Below, piece by piece: positions 23,425 to 34,763 of a DNA stretch of 64,000 bases. Position 1 is the first letter of the stretch. Every line of letters begins with the position of its first letter. The stretch comes from Phialocephala subalpina (Eukaryota > Ascomycota > Leotiomycetes > Helotiales > Mollisiaceae): assembly GCA_900073065.1 (NCBI GenBank), contig FJOG01000001.1, forward strand, positions 452,779 through 516,778, written 5' to 3'. The notes beneath the pieces are model-generated. The model made no database searches. It was not told where the DNA came from and saw only the letters and a list, made by a program, of their open reading frames with translations. The translations under genes and the position numbers were made by a program.

Positions 23425-26400
23425 GTGCTACATTTGTAATAAGTCGAGGTGCTGGTTAATAAAATACCCGATGGAAGAGCGACGTTAAGCTTACGACCGA
23501 TTTCGATAATAATCTTAGTACAAAGTAGACTATGATATTATACTTGCGTATTATTAGAGCTTTTTTGCTTAATATAAGGGTATAGAAGGTTTAGAAGATA
23601 AAAGATAAACAAAGTTAAACCAACTACTTATGAATATAAAAATAAAGGATAAATATAATAATTATATCACGGAACTTAAAGAAATTGATAGTACGCAAAT
23701 TATTATTATTTTTAATGATTAATTTATTCGCTATATAATTACGAGAGAGGATATCTTCCATATTTTAACGCTGTCCTAATAATTAGTACTCGGGTCGGAT
23801 TAATATTTAGCTTTTATATTTAAAAATCGATACTTATTAAAAGTTTTCTAAGAAATTATACTCGATAGCGGAGCCGTTAGAATATCAATTGCTAGTTAAT
23901 CATAATTTATAGCTCTGCGAAAGATCGATACTAGCGTACAATTAAATACTACTATAATTAGCGCTTATAAAATCAGATTTAGTAAAAGTACTATTATATT
24001 TCAAGGAATAATTCGAGTCGATATTCTATTAGGAATTATTATCTTTTATATTATCCTTATAAATACGCCTTTCTTATTTTATATTTAAAATATAAATAAA
24101 ATGGGTATAAAACTCGATAACTTAAAGAATATTCTAATTTAAGGAAATAAAGTTATTTCGATTATATATAAGTAGGGCCACCCGTGGATATTACTATATT
24201 AGTACGAACAAAGTATAACTTGGAATTATTTTATTGAAATTGAATTATGCCAATTATATTAACGTTTTGGCCATTTATTAATTCGATGACTATTAAGAGT
24301 CCTTTAGCGCGCTGGCTATAAAGTAAACGCTAAGCATATTAAATACTTTATTAAGTACTACCACTATTACTAAATGCACGGTAAATCTCCGGGAAGATTC
24401 AAATTTACTTTACAAGATAATTACGAATTTAATTACTTAGTTATTATCGACGTCTTATACTTAGACAATAAGCCAATCTTATAAGTAGTAGACTCGTTTA
24501 TAGTATTTCAAATAACTCGATTTCTTAAGGATATATTTGCGAGAGAGGCATAAAATGCTCTATATATATATTAGATTGATACATATTAAAGACTACTTAA
24601 TTATATTATATACGACGCTAAAAAAAACTTTTTATTAATAGAGTTCTAATAATACATTAAATTTATAGTAATCGAGATTAAGGAAATCCCTATTAAAGCT
24701 TATAATAATATAGGAAAAATGGAGAGATATTATACTCCGTTATAATAAGCTTACGAGATTATTCGCAACGAGTTAATTCGTGAACAAATTAAGAAGGATA
24801 TAGTTTTGCAAATGGCAATTAAAGTTGTTAACAATTCAATCGGATTTAATAGACTTATATTAACTTTACTAGTCTTTAGGGCCTACTCTAAAATAACTAG
24901 TAAAGATATACTATTACTATTAATTATTAAAAGAGTTGAGGTAATCCGCGTAGCTATTAAAAAAGTCCGACGCCTTTACGCTAAACAATAAGTTGCGGAC
25001 GCGCTAGCCATGAGAAATGGACCGAATATCACGTTTACTCTAGGACTACTAATCATGTTTGACGTATACGTTTAGTGCGAGAAGGGAGAATAGAGTAATC
25101 CATACAAACTACTAAATACGAACGATAAAACTTATACTATCGATATACTCTACGGACCGATAAACTTCCGATTAACAATAGTTAAACTATACTATAAAGA
25201 CGATAATAAGTAATTAACTTTCGACGATTTGACCCCTCGAGTTTCCCCGTCGGATGGTCTAAATAAGGAAAGTCCAAATTATAAAGAGTTAATCGAGCAA
25301 AATAAGACAATTTAATGCCGTGGTTATAATAGATTTAAAGGATCACGAAATAAAGTCCAATAATATTATACTGAAAATAAGGATAACGAGGACTTTAATA
25401 ACGTATTTACGATTATTATTAAGAAAGGAGGCATATTATTTATAGCTTTTATAATAAGCAAAAAGAAGTTTAATATAAAGTTAATTTTAAAGCTACGTCG
25501 GGAGAGTATAATCACCATTTTTAGATATTTATTTAAAGCTTTTTAAAAGAAGGAAATAAATAGTCTCATTATTAAAGGGGTATTTAATCTCACGAAGCTC
25601 GATTATATTAAATATACTAAAGTTCGTATTTTCAATTCGAGATTAATTAACGAGGTTAAAAGCAAAACTACGAATAGTTTATACGAGAAATTAAAACTCG
25701 TAATTTAAGGCTATAACGATAAAAGAAAGCAAATAATTCTTATATAATCTCCGATAATCTAACGAGCTAATTAGCAAGTTATTATAGTACTAGCGCTTAT
25801 TTTAGCTTAACTTTTAAGCAAAAAAATCGGATTATAATTTCGAAATATTATTTAAGTTTATACTTAATTTGCGATAAACTTCTAACGACTTATATTAGTA
25901 CGATTACCAAAGGAGACACGTTATTTATACCCACCCGATATTATTATAATTATTTTAAAGCCATTATATAGTATTGCGGAAGTCGGAACCCATTGGTAAA
26001 CTACGTACTATAAGCATTATAAGGAGAAGCTATTTATAATTATATTGATATACGATTTTTGCTTTTTAATTATAATTACGAAAGACGTGTTCGGCGTTAT
26101 TAGTATGCAAATAAATAATACTCTCATCTTAATAGACAAATTATTCTCTGCTCTTGAGGAAGACGAACTCAAAAAGGCTAAATTTTTGATTAAACCCAAG
26201 GAAGCCTTAATACCGAATACGCTATTAATCTTCAATAGATATATTTTATCCTAGTACGAAAATGCGATCGAGCTAAGACAAAAGGAGCAAAGCAAAAAGC
26301 TTAAATTAGTTAATATCAAATCTATTAATTTCCAGGTCGATTATAAAGAATAGCGCGCTAAAAAAGTATACATTGCTATTATTTACTAATTGAAAGTAAT

Positions 26401-27063
26401 CTTTGATTTATCCGTTGCTACTTAGTATTAAAACCCGATTAAGAATAAAGTCGCTGCTTTTAATAAAAGACTTAAATAACAAATCGATAATATAAATAAA
26501 AGTATTACGTATATCCCTTTCTAATTATTTATAATTAAGTTGTTCGTTTTCGTCGATAAATTATTCGCAAATAATAAAGATTTTAACTCTTAAATTGAAT
26601 ATAAAATCGTTCTTGCGAATAAATCGATTTAATTAAATAATAAGGAATTCGAACTTAAAAGTAACTTTATTTATTAGAGCTTGACAAAAAGCAAACGCGT
26701 AACTAAAAGCGTATTAGCCTTTAAGATATATAATATAATAAGAAGAGTAAATATGATTATTATTATTAGTATTACTATTAATATAATCACGGAATAACTT
26801 GGATTTCCTATTATTCTTATTATCGTATATACCGATTCTTATTCTTTGTACGAGTGCTTAATCAAGTTAGGCATTATTAAGGAGAAGCGTCTAATGATCG
26901 ATATTATGGTTTTACGTTAATTATATAAGCGTAAGGAGTTGCAAAAGATTCGGTGGATTAATGGGCAAAATAATATAATTGATATTATAACGAAATTAGC
27001 ACTTAATAAAACTCTAGAAAAGTTCCTGGATATTAATTGCCTTACGGTAAAAATGGAAGGATA
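23425..27063 (+). pseudogene. Degenerate Copia gag-pol
   Basis: No intact frame, but recognisable pieces occur in Copia order. At 23425 there is a gag-knuckle-like block CYICNKSRCW. At about 26045-26235 there is a reverse-transcriptase segment with FGVISMQINNTLIL then EDELKKAKFL and IFNRYIL. At about 26825-27062 there is the RNase H end, with YTDSYSLYECLIKLG, EKRLMIDIMVLR and IRWINGQNN before MEG and a stop. The RT segment reads NN where the active site of this lineage would carry two aspartates (GAT to AAT, a G-to-A change), so the enzyme would be dead even without the stops. Motif recognition is from memory of fungal Copia proteins. Confidence 0.75.
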
Positions 27064-27354
27064 AATTAAAAGAGGAAAGGATAATAGAATAGTAGAGTAA
27101 AGCGGAGAGAAGTAGAGAGAGAGATAAAGAAGGGTAGAAAAGTGATTTACGCGTTATATTTTAGAGTTATAATTACTTGATCGATAAAACTAAAAATAGA
27201 GAATTTCCCCTTCTTTTGGCCTAATATTTTAAACAATTATTGAAATGTTAACGAGTTTTACGTATTAATAGTATATGGTAAAAATAAAGGATAATTGCGT
27301 TTATTTCTCTGGAAAACTGGCCTTAGTCTTTACTATAAAGAAAAAAGTGCTAAT

Positions 27355-27563
27355 ATAAATATAAAAGTAAGTACGTAATCACGTGCGACGCTAGGCTGCA
27401 TTAGGACTAGCGTGGGAACGCGCAAAGTTAGAGGATATAACTTTCCAACTTTGCGCTTTTACTTCTGATTATTTATAATTCAACGGAATATAATAATATA
27501 ATCTTATTATATTACGTTTCTAATTTACTCACATATGATTAAGTATCCCTAATAATACCAACA
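27355..27563 (+). repeat. Right LTR of the Copia element
   Basis: 209 bp, starting TATAAATATAAAAG (mutated TG start) and ending ACCAACA at 27563, immediately followed by the AAATA duplication and the second half of the inverted solo LTR. Confidence 0.85.
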
Positions 27564-28013
27564 AAATATAATAAGATTATACTATTGTATTTCGTTGAAT
27601 TGTAATTACTAAGAAGTAAAAGCGTAAAGTTAAAGAGTTATATCCTCTAACTTTACGCGTTCTCACGCTAGTCCTAGTATAGTCTAACGTCGCACGTGAG
27701 TACGTATTTACTTTTATACTTATAATTTTAATTTCAAATTCAAATATATATTAAAATATTATTTATTATTTTATATATATTTTTTAAAACAAGAAATTAT
27801 TAATTATTAATTATAATAATTAGTTTCAAATAATATAAATTTTTAAATTTTAATACTTTTATATAAATTCGCGTAAATTTAAACTTTGATTTATAAATCT
27901 AAAAAATATAATTAAAGTTTATTTATTATTCCTTATTTCTTTATACTGATCTTCAATTTTAAAAAGAGTTATTAGAATTTGGAAGAGTAGTAAAATTTTA
28001 AAAACAAAGGGTT

Positions 28014-28060
28014 TTTTGATATTCTCGTTTAAGGGGCCCACGAGCTGTGGCCCCAACTCT
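28014..28060 (-). repeat. Right terminal inverted repeat of the outer element
   Basis: Inverted copy of 20734-20780; read on the minus strand it begins AGAGTTGGGGCCACAGCTCG. This arm keeps more C and G than the left one. Confidence 0.75.
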
Positions 28061-28994
28061 TACCGAGGATTTTCGTTCGGATCTTGTTGCGACTTAAGCT
28101 CCTCCTTCAAATTTTAGGGAAAGATCAAGTTCGAATGGAGAGTTCTTCCCGTGGTTCAACCTCTGTCATTGTTCCTGCTAGACTGGGGAGGTTGAAAATG
28201 CTCTCTAGGAGCGGAAGCGCATGCAAATTACTCGTCTCTTCTACGTCGCGAAAGATTCACCACGCTATTTTATTCAAATTTGGCCCAGGCACAAGTTCTT
28301 CAAGCTCAAATTCTATCCTCACCCAGGTCTGGGTATAAAAGCCTCCTCTTCCTTCTTTGCAACCACAAACGAGATCGAGGCGAGGATCGGGGCTTTGGAG
28401 GAGCTGAGGAACAGAGGGTTGCTTTCTTTCTACGATTCTTCGAAGTTTGGATCTTCATTACCATATGCAAGGAGGGCCTAGGACAGAAGTGAAAGAGAGG
28501 GCCTGCTTTGAGGTGATTTATAGAGACGTGATAATTGTTGTCAGGATCTGGTTTGTGTTGTCACGTTCAATTTTTTTGCTCTCATTTCTCAACTTGCAGT
28601 GAATTGTGAGTGCACGGCCAAGGATGTTACTTCCGCGGAATTCTAAATTCTGCGAAAATCTGCTTACGAGGACTATGTGATACCCTCCACCAGGTTGGAG
28701 AGTGACTCAAGTGAGAAGAATGGGGGTCTCTGGTCCTTTGGTCTGTGTTATATTGAATGTTTGAAGATTCTAGGAGGGCTGATTTATATGGGTGGGCGCA
28801 TTTCTTGATCTCCTCAGCCCGAGAGAAAATCAAATTCGAATTTAAGTTCGAATTTAGAATTAGGGGTTTCTTTTCAAGCTTGAACTCAAATATGAAAGAT
28901 TTTACTCCTTTCTTCTATCTTTGCAAAGAGGAACACATCTGGCTGGAGGTTTGCTGAGGTTCGCCAATTTTTGTAGTAGAGTTATATCAGTTGC
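28061..28994. other. Unassigned flank before the assembly gap
   Basis: Composition is normal again. A + strand frame at 28221-28481 has protein-like character (EIEARIGALEELRNRGLLSF) but no start, family or splice partners I can support. It may be an exon of a gene lost in the gap. Confidence 0.35.
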
Positions 28995-29770
28995 NNNNNN
29001 NNNNNNNNNNNNNNNNNNNNNNNNNNNNNNNNNNNNNNNNNNNNNNNNNNNNNNNNNNNNNNNNNNNNNNNNNNNNNNNNNNNNNNNNNNNNNNNNNNNN
29101 NNNNNNNNNNNNNNNNNNNNNNNNNNNNNNNNNNNNNNNNNNNNNNNNNNNNNNNNNNNNNNNNNNNNNNNNNNNNNNNNNNNNNNNNNNNNNNNNNNNN
29201 NNNNNNNNNNNNNNNNNNNNNNNNNNNNNNNNNNNNNNNNNNNNNNNNNNNNNNNNNNNNNNNNNNNNNNNNNNNNNNNNNNNNNNNNNNNNNNNNNNNN
29301 NNNNNNNNNNNNNNNNNNNNNNNNNNNNNNNNNNNNNNNNNNNNNNNNNNNNNNNNNNNNNNNNNNNNNNNNNNNNNNNNNNNNNNNNNNNNNNNNNNNN
29401 NNNNNNNNNNNNNNNNNNNNNNNNNNNNNNNNNNNNNNNNNNNNNNNNNNNNNNNNNNNNNNNNNNNNNNNNNNNNNNNNNNNNNNNNNNNNNNNNNNNN
29501 NNNNNNNNNNNNNNNNNNNNNNNNNNNNNNNNNNNNNNNNNNNNNNNNNNNNNNNNNNNNNNNNNNNNNNNNNNNNNNNNNNNNNNNNNNNNNNNNNNNN
29601 NNNNNNNNNNNNNNNNNNNNNNNNNNNNNNNNNNNNNNNNNNNNNNNNNNNNNNNNNNNNNNNNNNNNNNNNNNNNNNNNNNNNNNNNNNNNNNNNNNNN
29701 NNNNNNNNNNNNNNNNNNNNNNNNNNNNNNNNNNNNNNNNNNNNNNNNNNNNNNNNNNNNNNNNNNNNNN
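28995..29770. other. Assembly gap (N run)
   Basis: 776 undetermined bases. The gap begins about 930 bp right of the transposon stack, probably another repeat that could not be assembled. Confidence 1.
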
Positions 29771-31163
29771 GAGCAGCCAGTGATGGGGCGAGAGAAGAAG
29801 TAAGGAATGGTGGAACATTGACTGATTCGATGGTCTGGAACGCGGGGCGGGGTTATAATGGCAGCGGAAAGTGGGGCACCACGTGAAGGATTGCCTCACC
29901 CTCAAACTCTAAACCCCCTCAGTAATACGAAGTCCAAGCCGTGGCGGAGTTTGAGTAGGAAGGCTTTTAGCCGGTTATGCGATAGAACATTTGGCACTTG
30001 TGAGACATCTTGGTATGTATCCTTACATCTTCTTCACTGACGTTGGCTCATTAGTAGTTGCACACGACTTTTTTCCTCTTTGTCCCAAAGTCAGTTAGTC
30101 AGCCTGGCCGCTCCAACTCAGACGCTAATTACCGTCGGCTCACCCAGCTCACCTGAGATCACCCGACTCAATGACCTAATTGGAGATGGAATGCGCATGC
30201 GCTGATTTCTTCGCCTGTCGACAGAGAACTCGAGGTTTGCGCTTGTGACCTTGAAGTGGCTGGGACGTACACTGCGCCCGGGTCTTTCTCCCTGCTCTAC
30301 AATCTCGGCAGGAGGGGTTACAACGTAGTATTTCCTTGACCCTACTGTACGTGTGCAAGTCGGCTCCATTATTTCATAACCGAGTAAAGCTACTCGTGCT
30401 GCTGTGCTGAGGGGATCTGGGGTCTCCAGAGTGGGGCACAGGGGAAAAGCCTCGGCTCAATTTTCTTTTACAAACAATGTGGACAGACGTCCATGTGTTT
30501 AGGGCATTTCGCTAACAATTATACCCTCTGAGAAATTTGGAACGTTCTTAATTTTTTCAAGTCAAGAATTTCTCAATTAAGATACTTTCATCAATTATTT
30601 ATATAGTCTCTTAATTATAAATAATTATCTTAAGTAGTTCTTTTAAACTTTTGAAGTGACAAGGGAGACCTTAACTCTCGACTTTTTTTGGGGGGGACGG
30701 GGGGGTGAAAAAGTGCCGTAAACGCACGGACTTTGTCGTTACGGTACGTTTTGTTTTCCTACGCCCTAAACAGAGGCACGGAAATGTATAACCCTAATTT
30801 GCTTGGTCCTTTGAATTATCCTATACAATATACTATTAGGCAATCCGGATAGTTATTGAGCTGCTCGGCTATCATGTTCGCGATGCCCTGTTCGCACAAA
30901 GTAACGTAAACGAAGAGCAGAGGTCTCTCCTTTGCTTTTAAGATATCATATAGGCTTCAAAATTTCCCGTCTTAGAATTTGCCGCTGAGTCTTCCGGCGC
31001 AGTCAAGCCCTTGTTTGCATTTTCACCATTCCACTGCCTTGATAGAGAATTTTGCCATGTGAGTGCTTCTTTCGTCTTGGCCCTTAGTATTTGCCTCTAA
31101 TTTTGCACAATATCACAGAATTTTAAAACAGCCAGTCGGCTGGCCCCATTTGGACTCTATTAA
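29771..31163. other. Intergenic with a small AT-rich patch and G runs
   Basis: No supported gene. An AT-rich patch lies at about 30,535-30,650, followed by two runs of G (about 30,690-30,705) split by AC. The last few hundred bases are the promoter of the beta-helix gene. Confidence 0.45.
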
Positions 31164-34053
31164 ATGAGAGCGAACGTTATGAAATCCTACCGCATCTCCA
31201 TCCTAGAGGGCCTCGCATTCTTGCAGCTTTGCGCGACGTCTTTCGCTCTCGACTATTATGTCAGCAGTGTCCACGGCAGCGCTAGGAACCCAGAATCTCT
31301 TCAGTCTCCCCTGGCTACTATTTCGCAAGCACAAAATTTAGTTCGGAAGGCTGTTGCATCCCAACATGAGGACATCAACGTCTATATTGCCGACGGGGTT
31401 TACTCGTTAGAAACCACGCTAAACTTTACGAGTGAGGATTCCGGTAATAATGGGTTTAAGGTCAACTACATAGCTTCAGGTTCCCAGGCTTTGATCTCCG
31501 GGGGAACCAAGCTTAGCAATTGGGCTCTCAACTCCACGACTGGCATTTATTCCACAAATGTCCCCGTGGGCACTGTCTCACGCAATCTCTATGTTGGAGG
31601 CATGGCTGCACAATATGCAAGAACCAAGCTTGATCGAGGAGATTTCACTTTCACGAATAACGGACTGACCTGGACCTCGCCTGGCTACGACTGGATCACA
31701 TCTCTTTCTGGTATTGGCAGCGTGGAGATCAGGGGTTTGGGCTCATTCACTGACCGATATTCCCCTGTAGCCTCGGCAGGCGATCAGGCCTTGGTAATGA
31801 AACAAAATGCTTGGATCAACAACCTCCAAGGGTATGATACACTGTCGGCGCCATTCCAAGACGAAGGATTCTTCATCCAGAACTCTTTGGACTTGTTAAC
31901 CCTAGGGGGAGAATACTATCTTGACTCCGCAGCCGGGAAAGTCTACTACCTACCCCTCACTGGCCAAGACATGAAGACGATAGATACGTATCTTGGACGG
32001 CTAGAAGTTCTGATGGCTATCGGGGGTATATATGATAGTCCAGCACACGATATCACCTTTCAGGGACTGCAATTCGTCAGTGAAGATCCTCTCATGTCCT
32101 TAAGTTACTAACTCTCGGCAGGCCCATACAACCTGGAACCGGCCAACCGCTTTTGGATATGTTGACCAACAATCAGGAGGCTATTGGGGAAATAATATAA
32201 CCTACCCAGTGAACTTCGAGGCCAGTCGACCCAATTGGTACCAAATGCCAAGTGGAATACAGATCAGTGCCGCTAATAACATCGCGTTCACCAATGGCAA
32301 CTTTTCACAATTTGGTGCTGGCGGCCTTGGTATTGGCAACGACGCTGAAGCTCACATCACTGGTATTGGGCTTGGAGCTAGCAACATCACTGTCGCTGAC
32401 AGCTACTTTACGCAAATAATGGGCAATTCGATCACTGGTGGTGGAATTCAAGCAGATGCACATCATCCTACCGACCCTCGAATGATCAATTCCAAGCTTG
32501 AATTTACAGGGAACATCTTTTACAATACCTCCTCTCTTTTCACTGGTTGTGCTCCAATTTTCGTCAGCTATGTGCAATATTCTACGATTGCATACAACGA
32601 TATTTCCGCTACGCCATGGGCCGGGATCTGTCATGGATATGGTTGGGGGTCAAATGATGCAGGGGGAAATCCGGCATACATGGAACGTGGACTTTACAAC
32701 TACCAACCACTTTATACAACACCTACTACATCCCTATCTAACACTATCACCGGAAACCTAGTTCATGCTTATGTCTATGAACTGACCCGCACGGACGTTG
32801 GTGGATTATATACACTCTCCGACAGCCCATCAACAGTCTTTACCGACAATTATGTGTATGATTCAACTGGAAGAGGACTCATGTTAGATGAAGGTTCGCG
32901 CTCATTAACATATCTAAGCAACGTCGCATTCAGTGAAGGGGTGTGGTACTACCCTAATCCGAACCCAACTGCGTACGTTGGAAACAACACTCTCATTGAT
33001 AGTTTTGGATACGTTGGAGATGATACGCCGAACGCCATCAATGGATCAACCGTAGGCAATGATACATTGCTTCGGAATTACGTACTTGTTAATGGGTTGA
33101 CGTATGCAAGCGCTCGGGGTCTTCGAACTGCATATCGAGCTGGAATCCTCCCAGCGTCGCGGGGGTCGAGACCAGTTTCCAATGGTGCGGAAGTTGACTT
33201 CTCTATCGGCATTTACTTTCAAGGCGACAATTTAATCGCCAATTTGTCCAACTTCGACGACTTGCCATTTACCGGCGTGTCTTTCAAGCCAACAGTGTCA
33301 GATCCCTACACGTTGTTCGCACTCAGTGGTCCATCGACAATACCTGGTAATAGTAATGGAATTGCAACTTGGTCGATTCTTGGGTCCGGCTGTTTGCCAC
33401 CAACAGTCTCCATGACCGTGAAGTACACCAATTCGCGCACCAAAACCCAGAATACTGTATCGCAAATCGCCACACGGGCGGGTGTCTCAACTCTTGACAA
33501 CACTTTTAAGTCTGCGACGGACTGGTACAATTCGGCATTTGGTCAAACATGCCAGACATACGGCATCACTGCCTCGGGTAGGGACATCTACACACCGACT
33601 GATGACTGGGCCGCACTCTACAAATCAGCTCCAATCTCTGATGGTGCAATAGTTACGGCTTACGTCCAGTCCATTGACCCGAGCAACCCTTGGACGAAGA
33701 GTGGCATAGTGGTACGCAACAATCTAACCGCCAACGCTTTGGGCTACGCAGCTCTTGTCATCACGCCTGGTAATGGCATCTCCCTCCTCTGGGACAACGA
33801 CTCGTCAGGCATTCTAACCCAGTATGATCAAGTCGCCGACAGTGTTACTGCGCCTCTTTTCCTGCGCTTGGAGATTAACGGCACATCTATCGTCGGGGCA
33901 TACTCGAAAGACTTGTCCACATGGGTGGACGTAGGGTCAGCTGAATTGACGGGCAGAAACGCCACACTATATGCGGGCCTAGTGCACAGTTCCCATCAGG
34001 GTTTTCTAAACTCCACCGCTCTTTTCTCCAATTTCACAGTCACTCTTACTTAG
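31164..34053 (+). CDS. Secreted right-handed beta-helix protein, GH141-like, with C-terminal beta-sandwich
   Basis: Two exons, 31164-32075 and 32122-34053, 947 residues. The 46-nt intron has a GTCAGT donor and a perfect TACTAAC branch point. A second in-frame ATG (31179) precedes the hydrophobic leader ISILEGLAFLQLCATSFA and may be the real start. The N-terminus DYYVSSVHGSA, ATISQAQNLVRKAV, VYIADGVYSLETTLNFTSED and ALISGGTKLSNW fits the opening coils of beta-helix glycosidases of the GH141 type; known GH141 members are an alpha-L-fucosidase and a xylanase. Many Asn-containing coils follow (to about residue 620). The last ~190 residues (GYAALVITPGNGISLLWDND) look like a DUF1349/LamG-like sugar-binding beta-sandwich. 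The family call is inferential; a polysaccharide lyase is the main alternative. The XlnR-type regulator and GH31 gene downstream support a glycan role. Confidence 0.7.
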
Positions 34054-34763
34054 TCACGCGAGGACGGGGCTGGCGGGAGCTACGGACAGCCTGTTTAACA
34101 ATATTAAATGAATTCAAGGTTCAGGAAGAACAAGATTTTCTGTTGTATACTGTTGAGAGCCATCGTTCTTTTGAAATTCGAAGCCCGATCTTTTCACCTG
34201 GTCAAGATCACCTGTGAAGAAGGCAACATAACACTAGTGCTGAGGGTTTGGAGGGCTCAAGAGCAATGAGTGGACGTGAATGGTCAGTAAAATCCGGTTA
34301 ATTGGATAATTGGAAGCGATGAGAAGGATCCAGGCCGATTTTCCAATGTCTCCCAGAAAGCGGGACGGTAGTTTCGGGTAAACTCACATATGTGGGGACA
34401 GGATGATTAAGATCTTACTCGCCGCAAGAGGTCGGATTTCCAATCAGGTGCAGAGAGTGACCCGTATTCCCTCATACACCATACTACGCTCTGACCGATT
34501 AAAATGTAGCGAGACTGGCGGGAGAGGGTGTTTAAACCGATTATGGTGATTTTCTGGTCTGTGCCTGGAAACCCCTGTCTCGCTATATTTAAAAGGGCAG
34601 ATACGTTGTAATCAGTGGTGGCCTTGAAACCCAAGGCAGAACATTTTCCCCGCAATTTCTCTCAGCCAGTCTTCTTGCCTTGCTGCAAATGAGTTGATGT
34701 CCAGATCTATTGCTCGCGCTCTCTCAAACGTCTTTCGTCCAGCCTTCACTAACAGCAACGACG
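34054..34763. other. Intergenic, promoter of the XlnR-type regulator
   Basis: About 700 bp between two + strand genes. No gene seen. The right half is the promoter/leader of the regulator, with a TATTTAAAAG element at about 34,584-34,593. Confidence 0.45.

Larger units (their letters stand above)
21132..27563 (+). mobile_element. Full-length Ty1/Copia LTR retrotransposon, RIP-degenerate
   Basis: 6432 bp with LTRs at 21132-21341 and 27355-27563, flanked by the 5-bp duplication AAATA (21127-21131 and 27564-27568). The left LTR starts TGTGGGTATAAG and the right one ends ACCAACA; the other two termini are altered by transitions. The interior is strongly AT-rich, full of TAA/TAG, and no frame stays open, yet protein motifs in pol order are readable on the + strand (see the degenerate gag-pol). 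CG dinucleotides remain common while CA/TG-derived sites are replaced by TA, as expected of RIP. Not mobile by its own proteins. Confidence 0.88.
21078..27724 (-). mobile_element. Solo Copia LTR, minus orientation, split in two by a later insertion
   Basis: Left piece 21078-21131, right piece 27564-27724. Joined, with the 5-bp AAATA duplication counted once, they make 210 bp, the same as the LTR of the inserted element, and both pieces align with the reverse complement of that LTR. The solo LTR is itself flanked by ATTTT at 21073-21077 and 27725-27729. The only simple reading is an earlier Copia insertion that recombined to a solo LTR and was later hit by a second copy. Confidence 0.8.
20734..28060. 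mobile_element. Outer long-TIR element (about 675 bp without inserts), TA target duplication
   Basis: Left end AGAGTTGGGGCTATAGCTCG starts at 20734 after TA (20732-20733); the right end is its inverted copy, ending at 28060 before TA (28061-28062). At least 47 bp are clearly mirrored. Weaker inverted similarity continues for about 200 bp, so most of the element is one large imperfect inverted repeat. Left/right differences in the TIR are mainly C/T or G/A transitions (e.g. CCACAG versus CTATAG), as RIP would give. Removing the LTR insert leaves about 675 bp (20734-21077 plus 27730-28060) with no coding capacity. TA duplication and terminal structure suggest a Tc1/mariner-type MITE; the family name is inference. 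Confidence 0.72.

Noticed and set aside
24806..24991. Short open frame within the Copia element as a separate gene
   Set aside because: It is part of the degenerate pol region in RIP-mutated DNA.
28995..29770. Long open frames spanning the N run
   Set aside because: They are artefacts of undetermined bases.
32076..32121. Two separate beta-helix genes instead of one
   Set aside because: A 46-nt intron with a TACTAAC branch point joins both parts in phase and the beta-helix repeats continue across it.
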